Assembly: GCA_963762865.1 (NCBI GenBank) | Contig: CAVXNC010000001.1 | Span: forward strand, 89,695 to 153,694 | From: DATHAP01 sp963762865 | GTDB lineage: Bacteria > Actinomycetota > Actinomycetes > JACCUZ01 | Length of the DNA: 64,000 nt | Direction: 5' to 3' | In this document: one piece after another, positions 1-9,545 of the stretch | Layout of the letters: each line of letters opens with the position of its first letter | How positions within the stretch are numbered: the stretch's first letter is position 1 | Translations under genes and position numbers: made by a program | The notes under the pieces: generated by a model | What the model was told of the DNA's origin: nothing | The model's database searches: none | What the model saw: the letters and a program-made list of their open reading frames with translations, nothing else

Positions 1-1621
1 ACTCGATGACGAGGTACTCGCGGGTGGCCTCCTGCACGGTCCGCTGCACCATCTCGACGTAGCGGCCCACGCCGTGCTGCTCGTGGACGATGTAGTCGCC
101 CGCCTGCAGCTGCAGCGGGTCCACGGTGTCGCGGCGGCGGCTGGGCATCCGTCGCATGCCCTTGGTCGACGGGCCGGCCTGACCCATCAGGTCGGTCTCG
201 GTGAGCACCGCCAGCCGCAGCGTCTCGCTGACGAAGCCGCGCGGCAGGCACGCGCAGGCGACGTGCACGACGTGGGCGTCCGGGACCGCGTCCAGCGACT
301 CGTCGAGCCGCGCGGCGATGTCCTCGCCGGCCAGCACCTCGGTGATCCGCTGCGCCGAGCCGTGACCCTCGGTCAGCACCGCCACCCGGTAGCCCTCGCC
401 CAGCCAGCCCTTGATGTCGGCCAGGGCGCGTGCGGTGTCACCGCGGTAGCCCTCCACGCCCTGGGCCGCGACGAGCGAGGTCTCCTCGTCGTCGGCGGCC
501 TCGTCGGCGGCGAACGGGCTCATCGACCACCAGGGCATCCCGAGCCCGCTCGCGCTGGCGCGCACGTCGGCGAGGCTGCGGTAGGCGGCTGCGCCGAGGT
601 CGATCGGGGTGGCTGCGCCCGCCGCGGCGTTGGCCCAGGAGGCCTCGAGGAACTCCTTGCTGGTGTCGACCAGGTCGTGCGAGCGGGTGCGGACCCGCTC
701 GGGGTCCTGGACGACCACGACGGTGCCGGCCGGCATGGTGTCGAGCAGCAGCGCCATGTCGTCGACGAGGACCGGCGCGAGTGACTCCATGCCCTCGACG
801 GCGATCCCCTCGGCGAGCTGGCCCAGGACGTCGGCCAGCCCGGGGATGCGCGCGGCCAGCTCGGCCGCCCGCTCGCGCACCTCGTCGGTCAGCAGGAGCT
901 CCCGGCAGGGCGGCGCCCACAGCCCGCCCTGGGCCACCTCGAGCGACCGCTGGTCGGAGACCTTGAACCAGCGGACCTCCTCGACGGTGTCGCCCCACAG
1001 CTCGACGCGCAGCGGGTGCTCGTCGGTCGGGGGGAAGACGTCGACGATCCCGCCACGGACGGCGAACTCGCCGCGACGCTCCACGAGGTCGACGCGGGTG
1101 TAGGCAGCCGCGGCCAGTCGCTCGACGAGGTCGTCCAGGTCGACCTCGTCACCGGCCCGCAGAGCCACCGGCGCCAGGTCACCGAGACCGGCGACCATCG
1201 GCTGCAGCAGGGCGCGCACCGGCGCGACGACCACCTGCACCCGGCCGTGCTCGACGTCGCCGGCATCGGGGTGCGCCAGCCGGCGCAGGACGGCGAGCCG
1301 CCGGCCGACCGTGTCGCTGCGCGGGCTGAGCCGCTCGTGCGGCAGCGTCTCCCAGGCCGGGAAGTCGACGACGGCGTCCCCCGGCAGCAGGTCGCGCAGC
1401 GCGGTCGCCAGCTCCTCGGCCTCCCGGCCGGTCGCCGTGACGGCCAGCACCGGACGGCCGGCGCGGCCGGCGACCGCCGCCAGGGCGAAGGGCCGGACTC
1501 CGGGCGGTGCCGTCAGGTCGAGGTCGGCCCGGGCGCCGCTGCGGGCAGCCTCCAGGGCGGCCCGCAGCGCCGGGTCTCCACCGTCCTCGACGAGGACGTC
1601 GAGCAGGCCGGTCAGGCTCAC
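1..1621 (-). CDS. mfd: Transcription-repair coupling factor Mfd, N-terminal part (runs off the window)
   Basis: Mfd is an ATP-dependent translocase that removes stalled RNA polymerase and recruits UvrA to lesions. About 540 N-terminal residues are present. They cover the UvrB-like domain, without a functional P-loop as usual for Mfd, and from about residue 500 the start of the CarD-like RNA polymerase interacting domain (GDYIVHEQHGVGRY). The translocase motor lies beyond the left edge. The start is GTG at 1621-1619 (VSLTGLLDVL). In most actinobacteria mfd directly follows pth, but here 13 kb of other genes separate them. Identity is based on recognised family sequence. Confidence 0.93.
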   Translation of the reverse strand, partial: MSLTGLLDVLVEDGGDPALRAALEAARSGARADLDLTAPPGVRPFALAAVAGRAGRPVLAVTATGREAEELATALRDLLPGDAVVDFPAWETLPHERLSPRSDTVGRRLAVLRRLAHPDAGDVEHGRVQVVVAPVRALLQPMVAGLGDLAPVALRAGDEVDLDDLVERLAAAAYTRVDLVERRGEFAVRGGIVDVFPPTDEHPLRVELWGDTVEEVRWFKVSDQRSLEVAQGGLWAPPCRELLLTDEVRERAAELAARIPGLADVLGQLAEGIAVEGMESLAPVLVDDMALLLDTMPAGTVVVVQDPERVRTRSHDLVDTSKEFLEASWANAAAGAATPIDLGAAAYRSLADVRASASGLGMPWWSMSPFAADEAADDEETSLVAAQGVEGYRGDTARALADIKGWLGEGYRVAVLTEGHGSAQRITEVLAGEDIAARLDESLDAVPDAHVVHVACACLPRGFVSETLRLAVLTETDLMGQAGPSTKGMRRMPSRRRDTVDPLQLQAGDYIVHEQHGVGRYVEMVQRTVQEATREYLVIE

Positions 1622-1815
1622 GGGTTCTCCTGGTGCAGGCGTGCGGGGTGTCGGGCCGGGTGTGCGGGCAACGCAAGCAACCCCGGACCGCGAGGCGGGC
1701 GGGGGTGCCGTGGTGCTCCGGTCAGCCTACGTCCGGCCACCGACCAGCTCCGCCGACGCCGTCCGCGGCCCCGGTGCCGGGCACCAACCACCACCTCGGA
1801 CGGGTCAAGACAGGG

Positions 1816-3006
1816 GTGCTGTCGCGTCGATGGAACAGGGTGCACCTTTCCTCCTCGGCCCGCGCCGCGCTGTCCGCCGTGACGAGCGTGCTGCTGGCGA
1901 CAGTGGTCGTGGCAACGGCCAGCGCCCCGGCGGACGCCCGGGCACCTCGAGGGGGTGGCAAGTCGCACAAGCCGACGGCGAGTGCCACCGCGAGTCCGAC
2001 GGCCAGCTCGTCGCCGAGCCCCAGCCCCACGGCCAGCCCGACGTCGTCCGACACCGCGACGCCAACTGCCTCAGCACCGACCAGCCCGGCCCCGAGCGGG
2101 AGGGTGACCGCCTGCGGCCGGGCCCTCTGCCTGGACGGGAGGGTGTGGCGCCTGCACGCCGCCTCGGTGCTCGGCGCGCTGGACCGACCGAGGGACACGG
2201 TGACGCTGGCCGTGCAGGCCCGGCTGAACACGGTCCGCGTCACGGACTGGCTCGACACGTCGGGAAGTCCGGCGACGGCGGCGTACGACGAGACCCGCTG
2301 GCGGCGTCTGGACGCGCTGGTGGCTGCGGCCGGCGACGGCGGCCTGCACGTGGTGCTCGACCTGTCGACCTACCGCAACCTGCTGGCGCGCAACGGCATC
2401 AACCCCTACACCTACGACTGGGCGCCCTTCCTCACCTGGGTGGCGGGCCGGACCAACACGGTGAGCGGTGTGCGCTACGGCACGGACCCGACCATCGCCC
2501 TGGTGAGCTTCGCCGGCGAGGTGGAGCCGCCCAACGGGTCTGACAACACTCTCGGTGTGACGACGACCCAGGTCACGACCTTCTTCGACAAGGTCTTCAG
2601 GCTGTGGGGCACGCTCAGTCCCGGGACGCTGCGGAGCACCGGCGGGCTGCTGCAGCTGGACTGGGGCTCCGGCGTCGACTGGAAGGCGATCATGGCACTG
2701 CCCGGCAGCGACGTGTGCGCCATCCACACCTACTCCGACGCGGACCGCCTGGTCACCCTGCCGGCGGTGAGCACGTACTGCGGCGCCCTGGGCCGGCCGT
2801 GGATCGACGAGGAGTTCGGCTTCGAGCTGGGGATGGGCGACGCCGCGCGGGCCACGGCGATGACGGACACCTACCGCCGGGTGGCCGCCGCGGACGGCGC
2901 CGGGGCAGGGATCTGGAACCTCGGCTTCCAGGTCACCAGCCCCACCTACGACGTCAACACGGCCACCCCGTTGGCCTTCGACGCCGTTCGCACGGCCGCT
3001 CCCTGA
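1816..3006 (+). CDS. Secreted clan-A glycoside hydrolase (GH5-like)
   Basis: This is a secreted protein of 396 residues. A basic N-terminus and hydrophobic stretch ending near ATASAPADA form a signal peptide. A Ser/Pro/Thr-rich linker follows (about residues 50-95), then a TIM-barrel-like catalytic domain. Candidate catalytic residues are Glu235 (FAGEVEPPN, acid/base position) and Glu332/333 (PWIDEEFGFE, nucleophile position), with an HTYSD motif near residue 304, as in GH5-type endoglucanases and mannanases. GTG 1816 is chosen because it gives a complete signal peptide; GTG 1840 is an alternative. It stands convergent to the polysaccharide genes and could trim the polymer they make, which is inference. 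The exact substrate cannot be read. Confidence 0.75.
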   Translation: MLSRRWNRVHLSSSARAALSAVTSVLLATVVVATASAPADARAPRGGGKSHKPTASATASPTASSSPSPSPTASPTSSDTATPTASAPTSPAPSGRVTACGRALCLDGRVWRLHAASVLGALDRPRDTVTLAVQARLNTVRVTDWLDTSGSPATAAYDETRWRRLDALVAAAGDGGLHVVLDLSTYRNLLARNGINPYTYDWAPFLTWVAGRTNTVSGVRYGTDPTIALVSFAGEVEPPNGSDNTLGVTTTQVTTFFDKVFRLWGTLSPGTLRSTGGLLQLDWGSGVDWKAIMALPGSDVCAIHTYSDADRLVTLPAVSTYCGALGRPWIDEEFGFELGMGDAARATAMTDTYRRVAAADGAGAGIWNLGFQVTSPTYDVNTATPLAFDAVRTAAP

Positions 3007-3010
3007 CTCC

Positions 3011-4707
3011 TCAGCGCCGCGACGTGGTCCTCGGCGTGACCCGGTAGAGCCGCCAGTCCCGGCCTTCCACGACAGGGTTGCGGAACTCCTTGACGAGGGT
3101 CGCGATGCCGGCGCCGTCGGCGTAGAGGGACGGATGGGCGACGGTGAGCGCGTCGTAGCCGGCCTGCGCCGACACCAGCAGGTAGCGGACCCGGCCGAGC
3201 CGCGGGTCGGCGAGCAGCTTGGGGAAGTCCCGGTCCGGCGTGATCACGAACTGCCGGGCGTGGTCCGAGGCCAGGAAGATCTCGAAGCCGGAGGCCAGAT
3301 CCATCAGGACGCTGCCCTCCGGCAGGTGGCGGGCGTCCAGGTATGCGGCGACCCTGCGGTCCGTGCCTGCCCACCCCAGCCGGCTGGTCGGTTCGTCGCG
3401 ACCTTCGAGGCTGGCCAGCACGCTGCCGCCCTGCGGCACGTCTTCTGGGGCGAGCCGGGCGTCGGAGACCGCCCGCGGGACGGTCACCCACGGGGGCACC
3501 GCCACCGCGAGGACGGCGAGCGTGGCCGCGACGGGAGCGAGCAGCCGCAGCAGGCGACGACCGCGCAGTGGCCCTGGCAGCCCCTGGGCCAGGTGCCCGG
3601 CAGCGAGGACGCCGAGCGGGACGACGTAGACCTGGAACCGCAGCCAGCCGAAGGTCTGCCCGCTCAGGGCCAGGCCGGCAGAGATCGCCACGGTGCCACC
3701 GAGCACTGCCAGTGCGGCCGCGAAGCGGATGTCACGTCGGACCAGCGCGAGCAGCACCGCTGCCACGACGAGCGCCCAGGCGACCGGCTGCAAGGCCGCC
3801 ATCTGGTCCAGCACCGGCGGCAGCGCACCTTCCCCGCCGTACATCGTCCGCTGGGCGGAGTTGCCGTACTGCGAGCTGAGCTGCTCGAAGGGGTGCCCCA
3901 CGACGACGAAGCTGGTGACGGCGAACAGCACAGCCCCTACGACGGCCGGCAGCGCGACCACCAGCACATCGCACACCGCCGCATCGACACGGGCCCGCCG
4001 ACGACCCGCCGTGCGGACGGCCGTGACGGTCGCGACGAGCAAGGTCGCTCCCGCGACCGCACCGACCGCCTCGTAGCGCGTGAGGTACGCGAGCGCGAGG
4101 GCGAGCCCGGCGTGGGCAAGGTCCGTCGAGTGGTCGTGGCGCAGCCACCGGGCGAGCGATTTGGTCGCAGCGAGAAGCCACAGGAGGAGCAGCGCCTCGG
4201 TCATGCCGTTGGCGCCGTACAGCAGCACGATAGGGGTGGGCCGCGAACGAGACCACCAGACCCCAACGCGCGGCCCTGGCCCACACCCAGGTCCTGGAGG
4301 TAGCCGCGGACGACGACCGCTCCGGCCGCCGCAGCCACCGCGCTCTGCAGGCTGATGACGAGGCCGGTTTCCATGATCCCCGGGACGACCCGCCCGACCA
4401 GCACGAGAGGCAGCAGCAGCAGCGACGGCAGGGGGCTCCACACGAAACCCAGGGCGGCGAGCTTGGGGTCCCGGCCGTCGAGGACCGCCTTGGCGTTGGC
4501 GACCCGGGAGACGCTGTCACCCATCAGCGAGTCGAATCCCACGACCAGCACGAGCGCGAGGACGAGCTCGACGGTGAGGACGGTCGCGAAGACCACCCAC
4601 GGCTCCGTCCACCTTCGGCGACGGTGCTCCGCACCGGTGGTGCCGACAGGGCCCCGGTCGGGGACCTCCGCCTGGGGGGTCCTCGTCGGCAGCTGGAGCA
4701 GGGTCAT
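3011..4707 (-). pseudogene. GT-C type membrane glycosyltransferase (GT39-like), interrupted by two single-base shifts
   Basis: The protein would be about 565 residues with 10 or more membrane segments, typical of lipid-phosphate-sugar-dependent GT-C enzymes of the ArnT/PMT superfamily. The acidic loop MGDSVSRVANA follows the first membrane helix. The start ATG overlaps the stop of the GT2 gene by 4 bases (ATGA). The reading frame breaks twice, near 4258-4265 and near 4230-4237. Dropping one base at each place restores RALGLVVSFAAHPIVLLYG, a continuous hydrophobic segment. The only uninterrupted frames cover 3011-4260 and 4240-4707 separately. It may be a real pseudogene or a sequencing artefact. 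Its role with the neighbouring GT2 and exosortase in surface polysaccharide or glycoprotein assembly is inferred. Confidence 0.72.
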
Positions 4708-6179
4708 CGCCGCTCCGCGGGGCTGGCGTGGTCGAGACCGTGCACCGTCTTCTCCCAGAACGACGGCGCCGTGACCATCTGCACCGCGGCCTTCGCCGCG
4801 GCCGCCGACATCAGCACCCAGTAGGCGGGCAGCAGCAGCAGGCTCCTGGCCAGCGATGCCCGACCGCACTCGCGGGCCGCGAGCAGCGAGCAGTAGACCG
4901 AGCCGGTGAGCCCGCCCAGCCAGACGAGCATCTCGAGGTGGTAGAGCGGGCTCGGGAAGATGGCTGCCAGCTGCGACGAGCCGGAGAGCAGGTAGAACAG
5001 GCTCAGCGTCCACAGCACCGGGTTCAGCAGCGCGAGCAGCGGCGTCCCGCCGACGAAGAGCAGGAAGCCGGCCGTCCCCCGCGGGCCGAGCTCGTCGACC
5101 AGACGACGGGGGTCGCGGGTGTGCACCAGCAGGGTCTGCAGATAGCCCTTGTACCAGCGACTGCGCTGCTTGACCCAGTTGACGACGTCGCTGTTCGCCT
5201 CCTCCAGCGTCACGCTGTCGAGCACCCGCACCCCGAAGCCCGCGCGGGCCAGCCGCACGCCGAGATCCGCGTCCTCGGTCACGTTGTACGGGTCCCAGGC
5301 GCCGATGCGCTCGAGCACCTTGCGGCGGATGTGGTTGGACGTGCCCCCCAACGGGATCGGGTGGCCGGCCCGGACGAGCCCGGGCAGCCAGAACCGGAAC
5401 CACACGTCGTACTCGTTGGTGAACCAGCGGGTGAGCAGGTTCTGCTCGGCGTTGTGGTAGGCCAGCCGGGCCTGCAGGCAGGCCACGTGCGGCGGCAGCC
5501 TGCTGAAGGCGACGGCGGCGCGGCGCAGCTGCAGCGGGTCCGGCCGGTCCTCCGCGTCGTAGATCGTCACCAGCGAGCCGCGGGCGCACATCAGGCCGAC
5601 GTTGCACGCCTTGGGTTTGGTCCGTGGCTCGCGGACGGCGATGCCGACGGGCGTGACGTAGGGCGGCAGGTCCAGGTCGACGAGAGCTTCGAACGTCTCC
5701 TCGTCGTCGTCCTCGACGAGGAGAAGCACCTCGAGACGGTTTCGTGGGTAACTGATGCGGTCGATCTCCTCGAGCACCCGGCCGACCATCGTGGGCTCGC
5801 GGTAGACCGGCACGAGCACCGTGTAGACGGGCAGGTTGCGTCGAGGGAAGCCGCGCGCTTCAGCGTCACTGACCGACTCCATCTCGACGCTGCGCAACGA
5901 GCCGGTGAAGAGCACGACTCGGTGCCACAGCACCGCGGCGTGGGCGGCGGTCACGAGTGCCACCAGCACGGTCGCGGTGGCGAGCGGCACGACGGCGAAG
6001 CCGATGAACAGGACAAGGCCGACGCAGACGACCGTCAGACGCTGCACGCGCGACCAGCCGCGCTGCGCGGACAGGCCGGGATTCCTGCGGTCGAGCGACT
6101 CGCTGGCCAGCTCGGCGATCGCATCCGGCGACAGCGAGCGGACTCCCCGGACCCGGGCCCGCGCCGGCGAGAGCCTCAC
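4704..6179 (-). CDS. Processive family 2 glycosyltransferase (polysaccharide synthase-like)
   Basis: This 491-residue membrane enzyme has two N-terminal transmembrane helices (about 47-90), a cytosolic GT2 domain (about 115-345) and C-terminal membrane helices (about 365-480). All catalytic signatures of BcsA/hyaluronan-synthase type enzymes are visible: EDDDEE near 156, DAED at 208-211, TEDADLG at 301-307 (catalytic base) and QRSRW at 338-342 (QxxRW acceptor motif). It therefore probably polymerises a sugar from a nucleotide-sugar donor and extrudes the chain. It overlaps the next gene by 4 bases and starts 4 bases inside the end of the EpsI-like gene, so the cluster is one operon. Intact in this sequence. 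Confidence 0.86.
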   Translation of the reverse strand: MRLSPARARVRGVRSLSPDAIAELASESLDRRNPGLSAQRGWSRVQRLTVVCVGLVLFIGFAVVPLATATVLVALVTAAHAAVLWHRVVLFTGSLRSVEMESVSDAEARGFPRRNLPVYTVLVPVYREPTMVGRVLEEIDRISYPRNRLEVLLLVEDDDEETFEALVDLDLPPYVTPVGIAVREPRTKPKACNVGLMCARGSLVTIYDAEDRPDPLQLRRAAVAFSRLPPHVACLQARLAYHNAEQNLLTRWFTNEYDVWFRFWLPGLVRAGHPIPLGGTSNHIRRKVLERIGAWDPYNVTEDADLGVRLARAGFGVRVLDSVTLEEANSDVVNWVKQRSRWYKGYLQTLLVHTRDPRRLVDELGPRGTAGFLLFVGGTPLLALLNPVLWTLSLFYLLSGSSQLAAIFPSPLYHLEMLVWLGGLTGSVYCSLLAARECGRASLARSLLLLPAYWVLMSAAAAKAAVQMVTAPSFWEKTVHGLDHASPAERR

Positions 6180-6946
6180 GGACCGTCCGCCCGGAGCCGG
6201 ACCACGCCGTCGCTGCTGACGGAACGGCTGTCCTGCAGGGTGACGAGCCCGCGACCTACCGTCGTCAGCAGCCGACCGACTGCCGCGACGCGGTCTCCGG
6301 TCGTGGCGTTGTGCGTCACGACCGACTTCACGACAGGTGAAGGGACACCGCCGGACGAGTCGAGCACCGGCACGACGCGCTGTCGGGTGTCGACCATCAG
6401 CAGGACCACGCGCTCGTACTCGGTGCGACCGTCGGCACTGGTGACCGGGCGTTCCCAGTGCAGTGCCGTCCAGTCCCTGCCGTCACGCGGGTCGAAGTAC
6501 GAGAGCAGTGTGCCGCGGACGGCCGGGCTGAGCCGTACCTCGCGGGACGAGCGGACGTCGAAGCCGTGGAACGAGTAACACGCCTCGATGCTGTAGGTCC
6601 TCATCCGCAGCAGGCTCGGCGTGGTGACGACGTCCGTCAGGATCGAGGCGGACTGCCGGTCCCCGAGCAGCTCGCCGCTGATGGTGCCTGGCGACAGCGA
6701 GAGCAGACTGCGATGCCACGTGGACGCCGACCCGAAGTACTGGGTTGCCCACGGGATGGAGCCGAGCGCTGCAGTCGAGAAGCCGGGCAGAGCCACCGGC
6801 TGGTCCGCGTACGACGCGACGTCGGCGCCACCAACGGGGTCGCCGAGCCCGGCAACAGCTGCCAGCCTGCTGTTCGCTCCCGCGCCGACGACGACTCCCA
6901 CGACCAGCACAGCTGCCCCTAAGACGGGCACCGGTCGCCGTGCCAC
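6176..6946 (-). CDS. EpsI-like exosortase-associated protein
   Basis: The protein has one N-terminal membrane helix (about 8-24) and an extracytoplasmic domain. The region around residue 123 (IEACYSFHGF) resembles the conserved Cys and aromatic-Gly motif of EpsI proteins, which are usually encoded beside, or fused to, exosortases. Their biochemical role is poorly defined; they co-occur with exopolysaccharide production. The start is GTG 6946, but the open frame continues upstream without a stop to about 7010, where one removed base would join it to the exosortase. The native product may thus be an exosortase-EpsI fusion. Family assignment rests on motif and context. Confidence 0.68.
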   Translation of the reverse strand: MARRPVPVLGAAVLVVGVVVGAGANSRLAAVAGLGDPVGGADVASYADQPVALPGFSTAALGSIPWATQYFGSASTWHRSLLSLSPGTISGELLGDRQSASILTDVVTTPSLLRMRTYSIEACYSFHGFDVRSSREVRLSPAVRGTLLSYFDPRDGRDWTALHWERPVTSADGRTEYERVVLLMVDTRQRVVPVLDSSGGVPSPVVKSVVTHNATTGDRVAAVGRLLTTVGRGLVTLQDSRSVSSDGVVRLRADGP

Positions 6947-7004
6947 CTGGCGCCGGGTGGCTGCAGGCGTCGCCGGCTCGCGCCGGCCGGCGAATGCGAG
7001 GCCG

Positions 7005-7928
7005 AAGTCTTCGCAGCCGCCAGAGCATCACCGCGATCCCGATGTTGCTGAGCACCAGCCCGAGCACTGGGTGCAGGACCTCCATGGCCGCTGCGAGTCC
7101 CCACTGCCCGGCGACGAGGAAGAGCACCAGGACCCGCAGCAGGTTCAGCATCCAGGCGAGCGCGGTACCGCAGATCAGCCAGCAGAGCTTCCGCCTGGCC
7201 GGCCCCTGGGTGAGGCCCATCAGCAGGGACCCGACCACCAGGTAGCTCACCGTGCCGTTGAGACCGGCACAGGCGCTCGCGACGCTGAGCCGGATCGCCT
7301 CCCCGCCGTGGTCCACGGTGAACAGCGAGCCGTCCGAACCGGCGGCCTGCTGGGCGAGCCCCAGCGGCGCGGCCAGTGCGGCGACCGCGGAGGTCGTGGC
7401 CGTGGCCACCTGGTCCTGGACCAGGGAGAGCAACCGGGACCAGGGCATCGGCCAGGCGAGGAACAGCATTGCGAGCCCGAAGCGGACACGCCACATGGTC
7501 CGCACCCCGAGAAGGACCGCCGTCGCGCCGGCCGCGAAGAGCGGCAGCAGCAGGAGATCGAGACGCAGCAGCCAGAAGGTGTCCCCGAGCCGGTGCTGCA
7601 GGACCAGCTGGCCGACGAGGGACACGGCGATCAGCGGGCCGCCGACGATCAGGTCCAGCTGACGGTCCTCGATGTCCGGCTCGTGCACGCGTCGCCGGGC
7701 GCGGACGGCTGCGATGACCACCGCCCCGCCCGGGACCAGCCCGAGGTAGGCGAGCGGCGAGTCGATGAGCAGGGCCTCGCCGAGCTGGCGGAGCGTGACG
7801 TGGAAGGCCACGACGCAGGCGAGGACCACAGCGGCTCCGAGAGCCGCCGGTCGCCAGGCCGGCTCGTCGCGCGCGGGCGTCCCGACAGCACCAGCTGTCG
7901 GGACGCCCGCTCCCTGGGGGGGACTCAC
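7005..7928 (-). CDS. Exosortase (membrane transpeptidase-like sorting enzyme)
   Basis: This multi-pass membrane protein has about eight hydrophobic segments. The exosortase/archaeosortase catalytic triad is recognisable: Cys220 in SVASACAGLNG, Arg265 in MLNLLRVLVL and His286 in VLHPVLGLV. Exosortases cleave PEP-CTERM-like tails and transfer the protein to a surface carrier. The GTG start at 7928 lies 18 bases after the stop of the putative substrate gene. In its own frame the protein runs past WRLRRLRP into low-complexity sequence that overlaps the EpsI gene to 6483. A one-base shift near 7005-7015 gives RRFGLAFAGRREP and joins the EpsI frame, so the recorded end marks the exosortase domain. 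Confidence 0.82.
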
Positions 7929-7946
7929 TGGTCGCGGAACCCCTCG

Positions 7947-8553
7947 TCAGGCTGCGAGGGCCGGACCACCGCTGGCGCGGCGGCGCCAGAGGAAGAACCC
8001 GAGCGGCGACGAGAGCTCCCGAGACCGGAAGCAGGATCGCGATGGACGCCTCGGGAATGACCGGCGGCGACGAGATGTCGACGCACAGGATGTTGCTCTT
8101 GTCGGTGAAGCCGACCGCTGAGGCATCCGTTCCGGACACTGCTGCCCGGTCGCACACCGTGTCGTCCGGGCTCGCCTCGACGGTGAAGGTCGTCGTCCCC
8201 GACGAGCCGGTCCCGTCCGCGGTGAAGTCGACGTCCTTCTCGTCCGAGCCGACGAGCGTCTCGCCGTTGTAGGCGCCGTTGCCGTCGGAGTCGATCCAGA
8301 TGCAGTCGCGGAGGCGGTACGAGCCGGGCGCCCGGTCGACGTAGACGGAGTACGTGAGCGTGTAGGTCCCGTCACCGTTGTCGACCAGGCTGACAAGACT
8401 CTTGTCGGCCAGGTTCTCCTCGCCGGCCTGGCCGGACAGGACGCCGGCGCAGGACGTGGTGGAGTCCTCGGCGCTGGCGGGTCCCGCCAGCAGGGTGGCG
8501 CTGCCCAGGACCGTGGCAAGCACGGCCAGCAGCGCGATGAGCAGTCGTCTCAT
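7947..8553 (-). pseudogene. Secreted protein with PEP-CTERM-like sorting tail (putative exosortase substrate), frameshifted near its end
   Basis: The product is about 202 residues. It has a signal peptide (MRRLLIALLAVLATVLG... ending near PASA), a secreted domain with four Cys residues and a Ca-loop-like DSDGNGAYNG, then VIPEASIAILLPVSGALVA. One base has to be dropped near 8000-8010 to continue as LGFFLWRRRAS and stop at 7947. The repaired tail has the three parts of an exosortase signal: a PEAS motif, a transmembrane helix and an Arg cluster. Without repair the frame runs on through the exosortase gene to 6919. It is directly upstream of the exosortase on the same strand, which strongly suggests an enzyme-substrate pair. 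No known function for the mature domain. Confidence 0.72.
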
Positions 8554-8855
8554 CGAACCTCCTCAGTGTCGGCCGCGCCGGTGACTCGCAGCTATCGACC
8601 TGCAGCGACCACTTCGCGGTGTGTGTGACGGACTGTCCGCCGTGAGGAGGCGCGCGGACCATGCCCTGTTGGTACTGCCGGGACCAGTACGTACTAGTAC
8701 GAACAACAACAGCCCGTCGTGACCGTTAGACGGATAGTGAAAGTTCGCATCTGTCCTGGTCAGGGCGGCTTTCTCGGGTGACACTGACGCAACGCGTTCG
8801 GGTCAGGCATCGGCCCACGGGTACCAACGGGGGCCCATGGGGGGGTAAACCGAGC
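8554..8855. other. Divergent intergenic region of the exosortase cluster
   Basis: About 300 bases without a credible gene separate the substrate gene (leftward) from the LuxR-type regulator (rightward). It is less GC-rich than its surroundings in the 8685-8750 stretch and contains the perfect 10-base palindrome GTACTAGTAC at 8691-8700, preceded by a related GTAC repeat. Promoters for both directions should lie here. No riboswitch or small RNA could be recognised. Confidence 0.5.
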
Positions 8856-9474
8856 ATGAGACGCGCGACCGTCCGCTGTGTCGTCGCGGACGCTTCGCCG
8901 CTGGTCGTCGCCGGCCTGCGCACCGTCTTGGTCGAGCACGGGTTCGGCACGCCGGTCGCCGAGGCCGATCAGCCGCGACGCGCCGTCGAGGTGACCCGTC
9001 GGGTCAAGCCCGACATCCTCCTGTGCGGTCTCGGCCCGCTCGCCGCCACGTTCAGCATCGCCGAGCAGGTCGCCCCGGTCCCGGTCCTGGCGCTTGTCTG
9101 GACCTGCACCCGGTCGCGAGGCAGCGGAGGCCATCACCGCCGGAATCGGCGGACTGGCGCTCAAGGGCGCGCCGGTGCAGCACCTCGGTACGGCGATCGC
9201 CGCAGTGATGGGCGGAGCAACGCCTGTCCCACGGGCGGCGAGCTACGAGGCACCCGTCGAGCTCCGCGGCGTGCAGCGCCTCACGAGTCGCGAGGCCGCC
9301 GTCGTCGAGCTGGTGTCCAGCGGCCTGAGCAACACCCAGATCGCCGGCCGGCTGGGCATCGCGCCGCAGACCGTCAAGAACCACCTCCGCTCCGCGATGG
9401 GCAAGCTCGGCGCCCACAGCAGGGTCGAGGTGTGTCTCTGGACGGGCAAGCGGCCGGCCATGGAGCTCGCCTGA
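8856..9474 (+). pseudogene. LuxR/NarL-type response regulator with degenerate receiver, frameshifted
   Basis: ATG 8856 opens a receiver-like domain (VRCVVADASPLVVAGLRTVL). At about 9105-9120 the frame breaks: dropping one base changes TCTRSRGSGG into a run continuing REAAEAITAGIGGLALKGAP. The remainder is a clear LuxR-type helix-turn-helix ending ...RPAMELA (LTSREAAVVELVSSGLSNTQIAGRLGIAPQ.. region, 9280-9420). At the phospho-acceptor position, where family members read PDxxLLDL, this protein has PDILLCGL, so it probably is not phosphorylated. It is divergent from the exosortase operon and may control it (inference). About 205 residues after repair. Confidence 0.7.
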
Positions 9475-9545
9475 CAGCCTGATCAACCATCTCGGATCGC
9501 GGGCGAAACGCGTCGGGCCGGACGTGAGCGACCTATCGTCGAGCC

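Noticed and set aside
2071..2727. A minus-strand open frame across the glycoside hydrolase gene
   Set aside because: Antisense shadow; the plus strand encodes a signal peptide and catalytic motifs.
4230..4262. Programmed +1 ribosomal frameshifting in the GT-C gene
   Set aside because: Two shifts within 35 bases and others in unrelated genes, with no conserved slippery sequence, make sequencing error or decay more likely.
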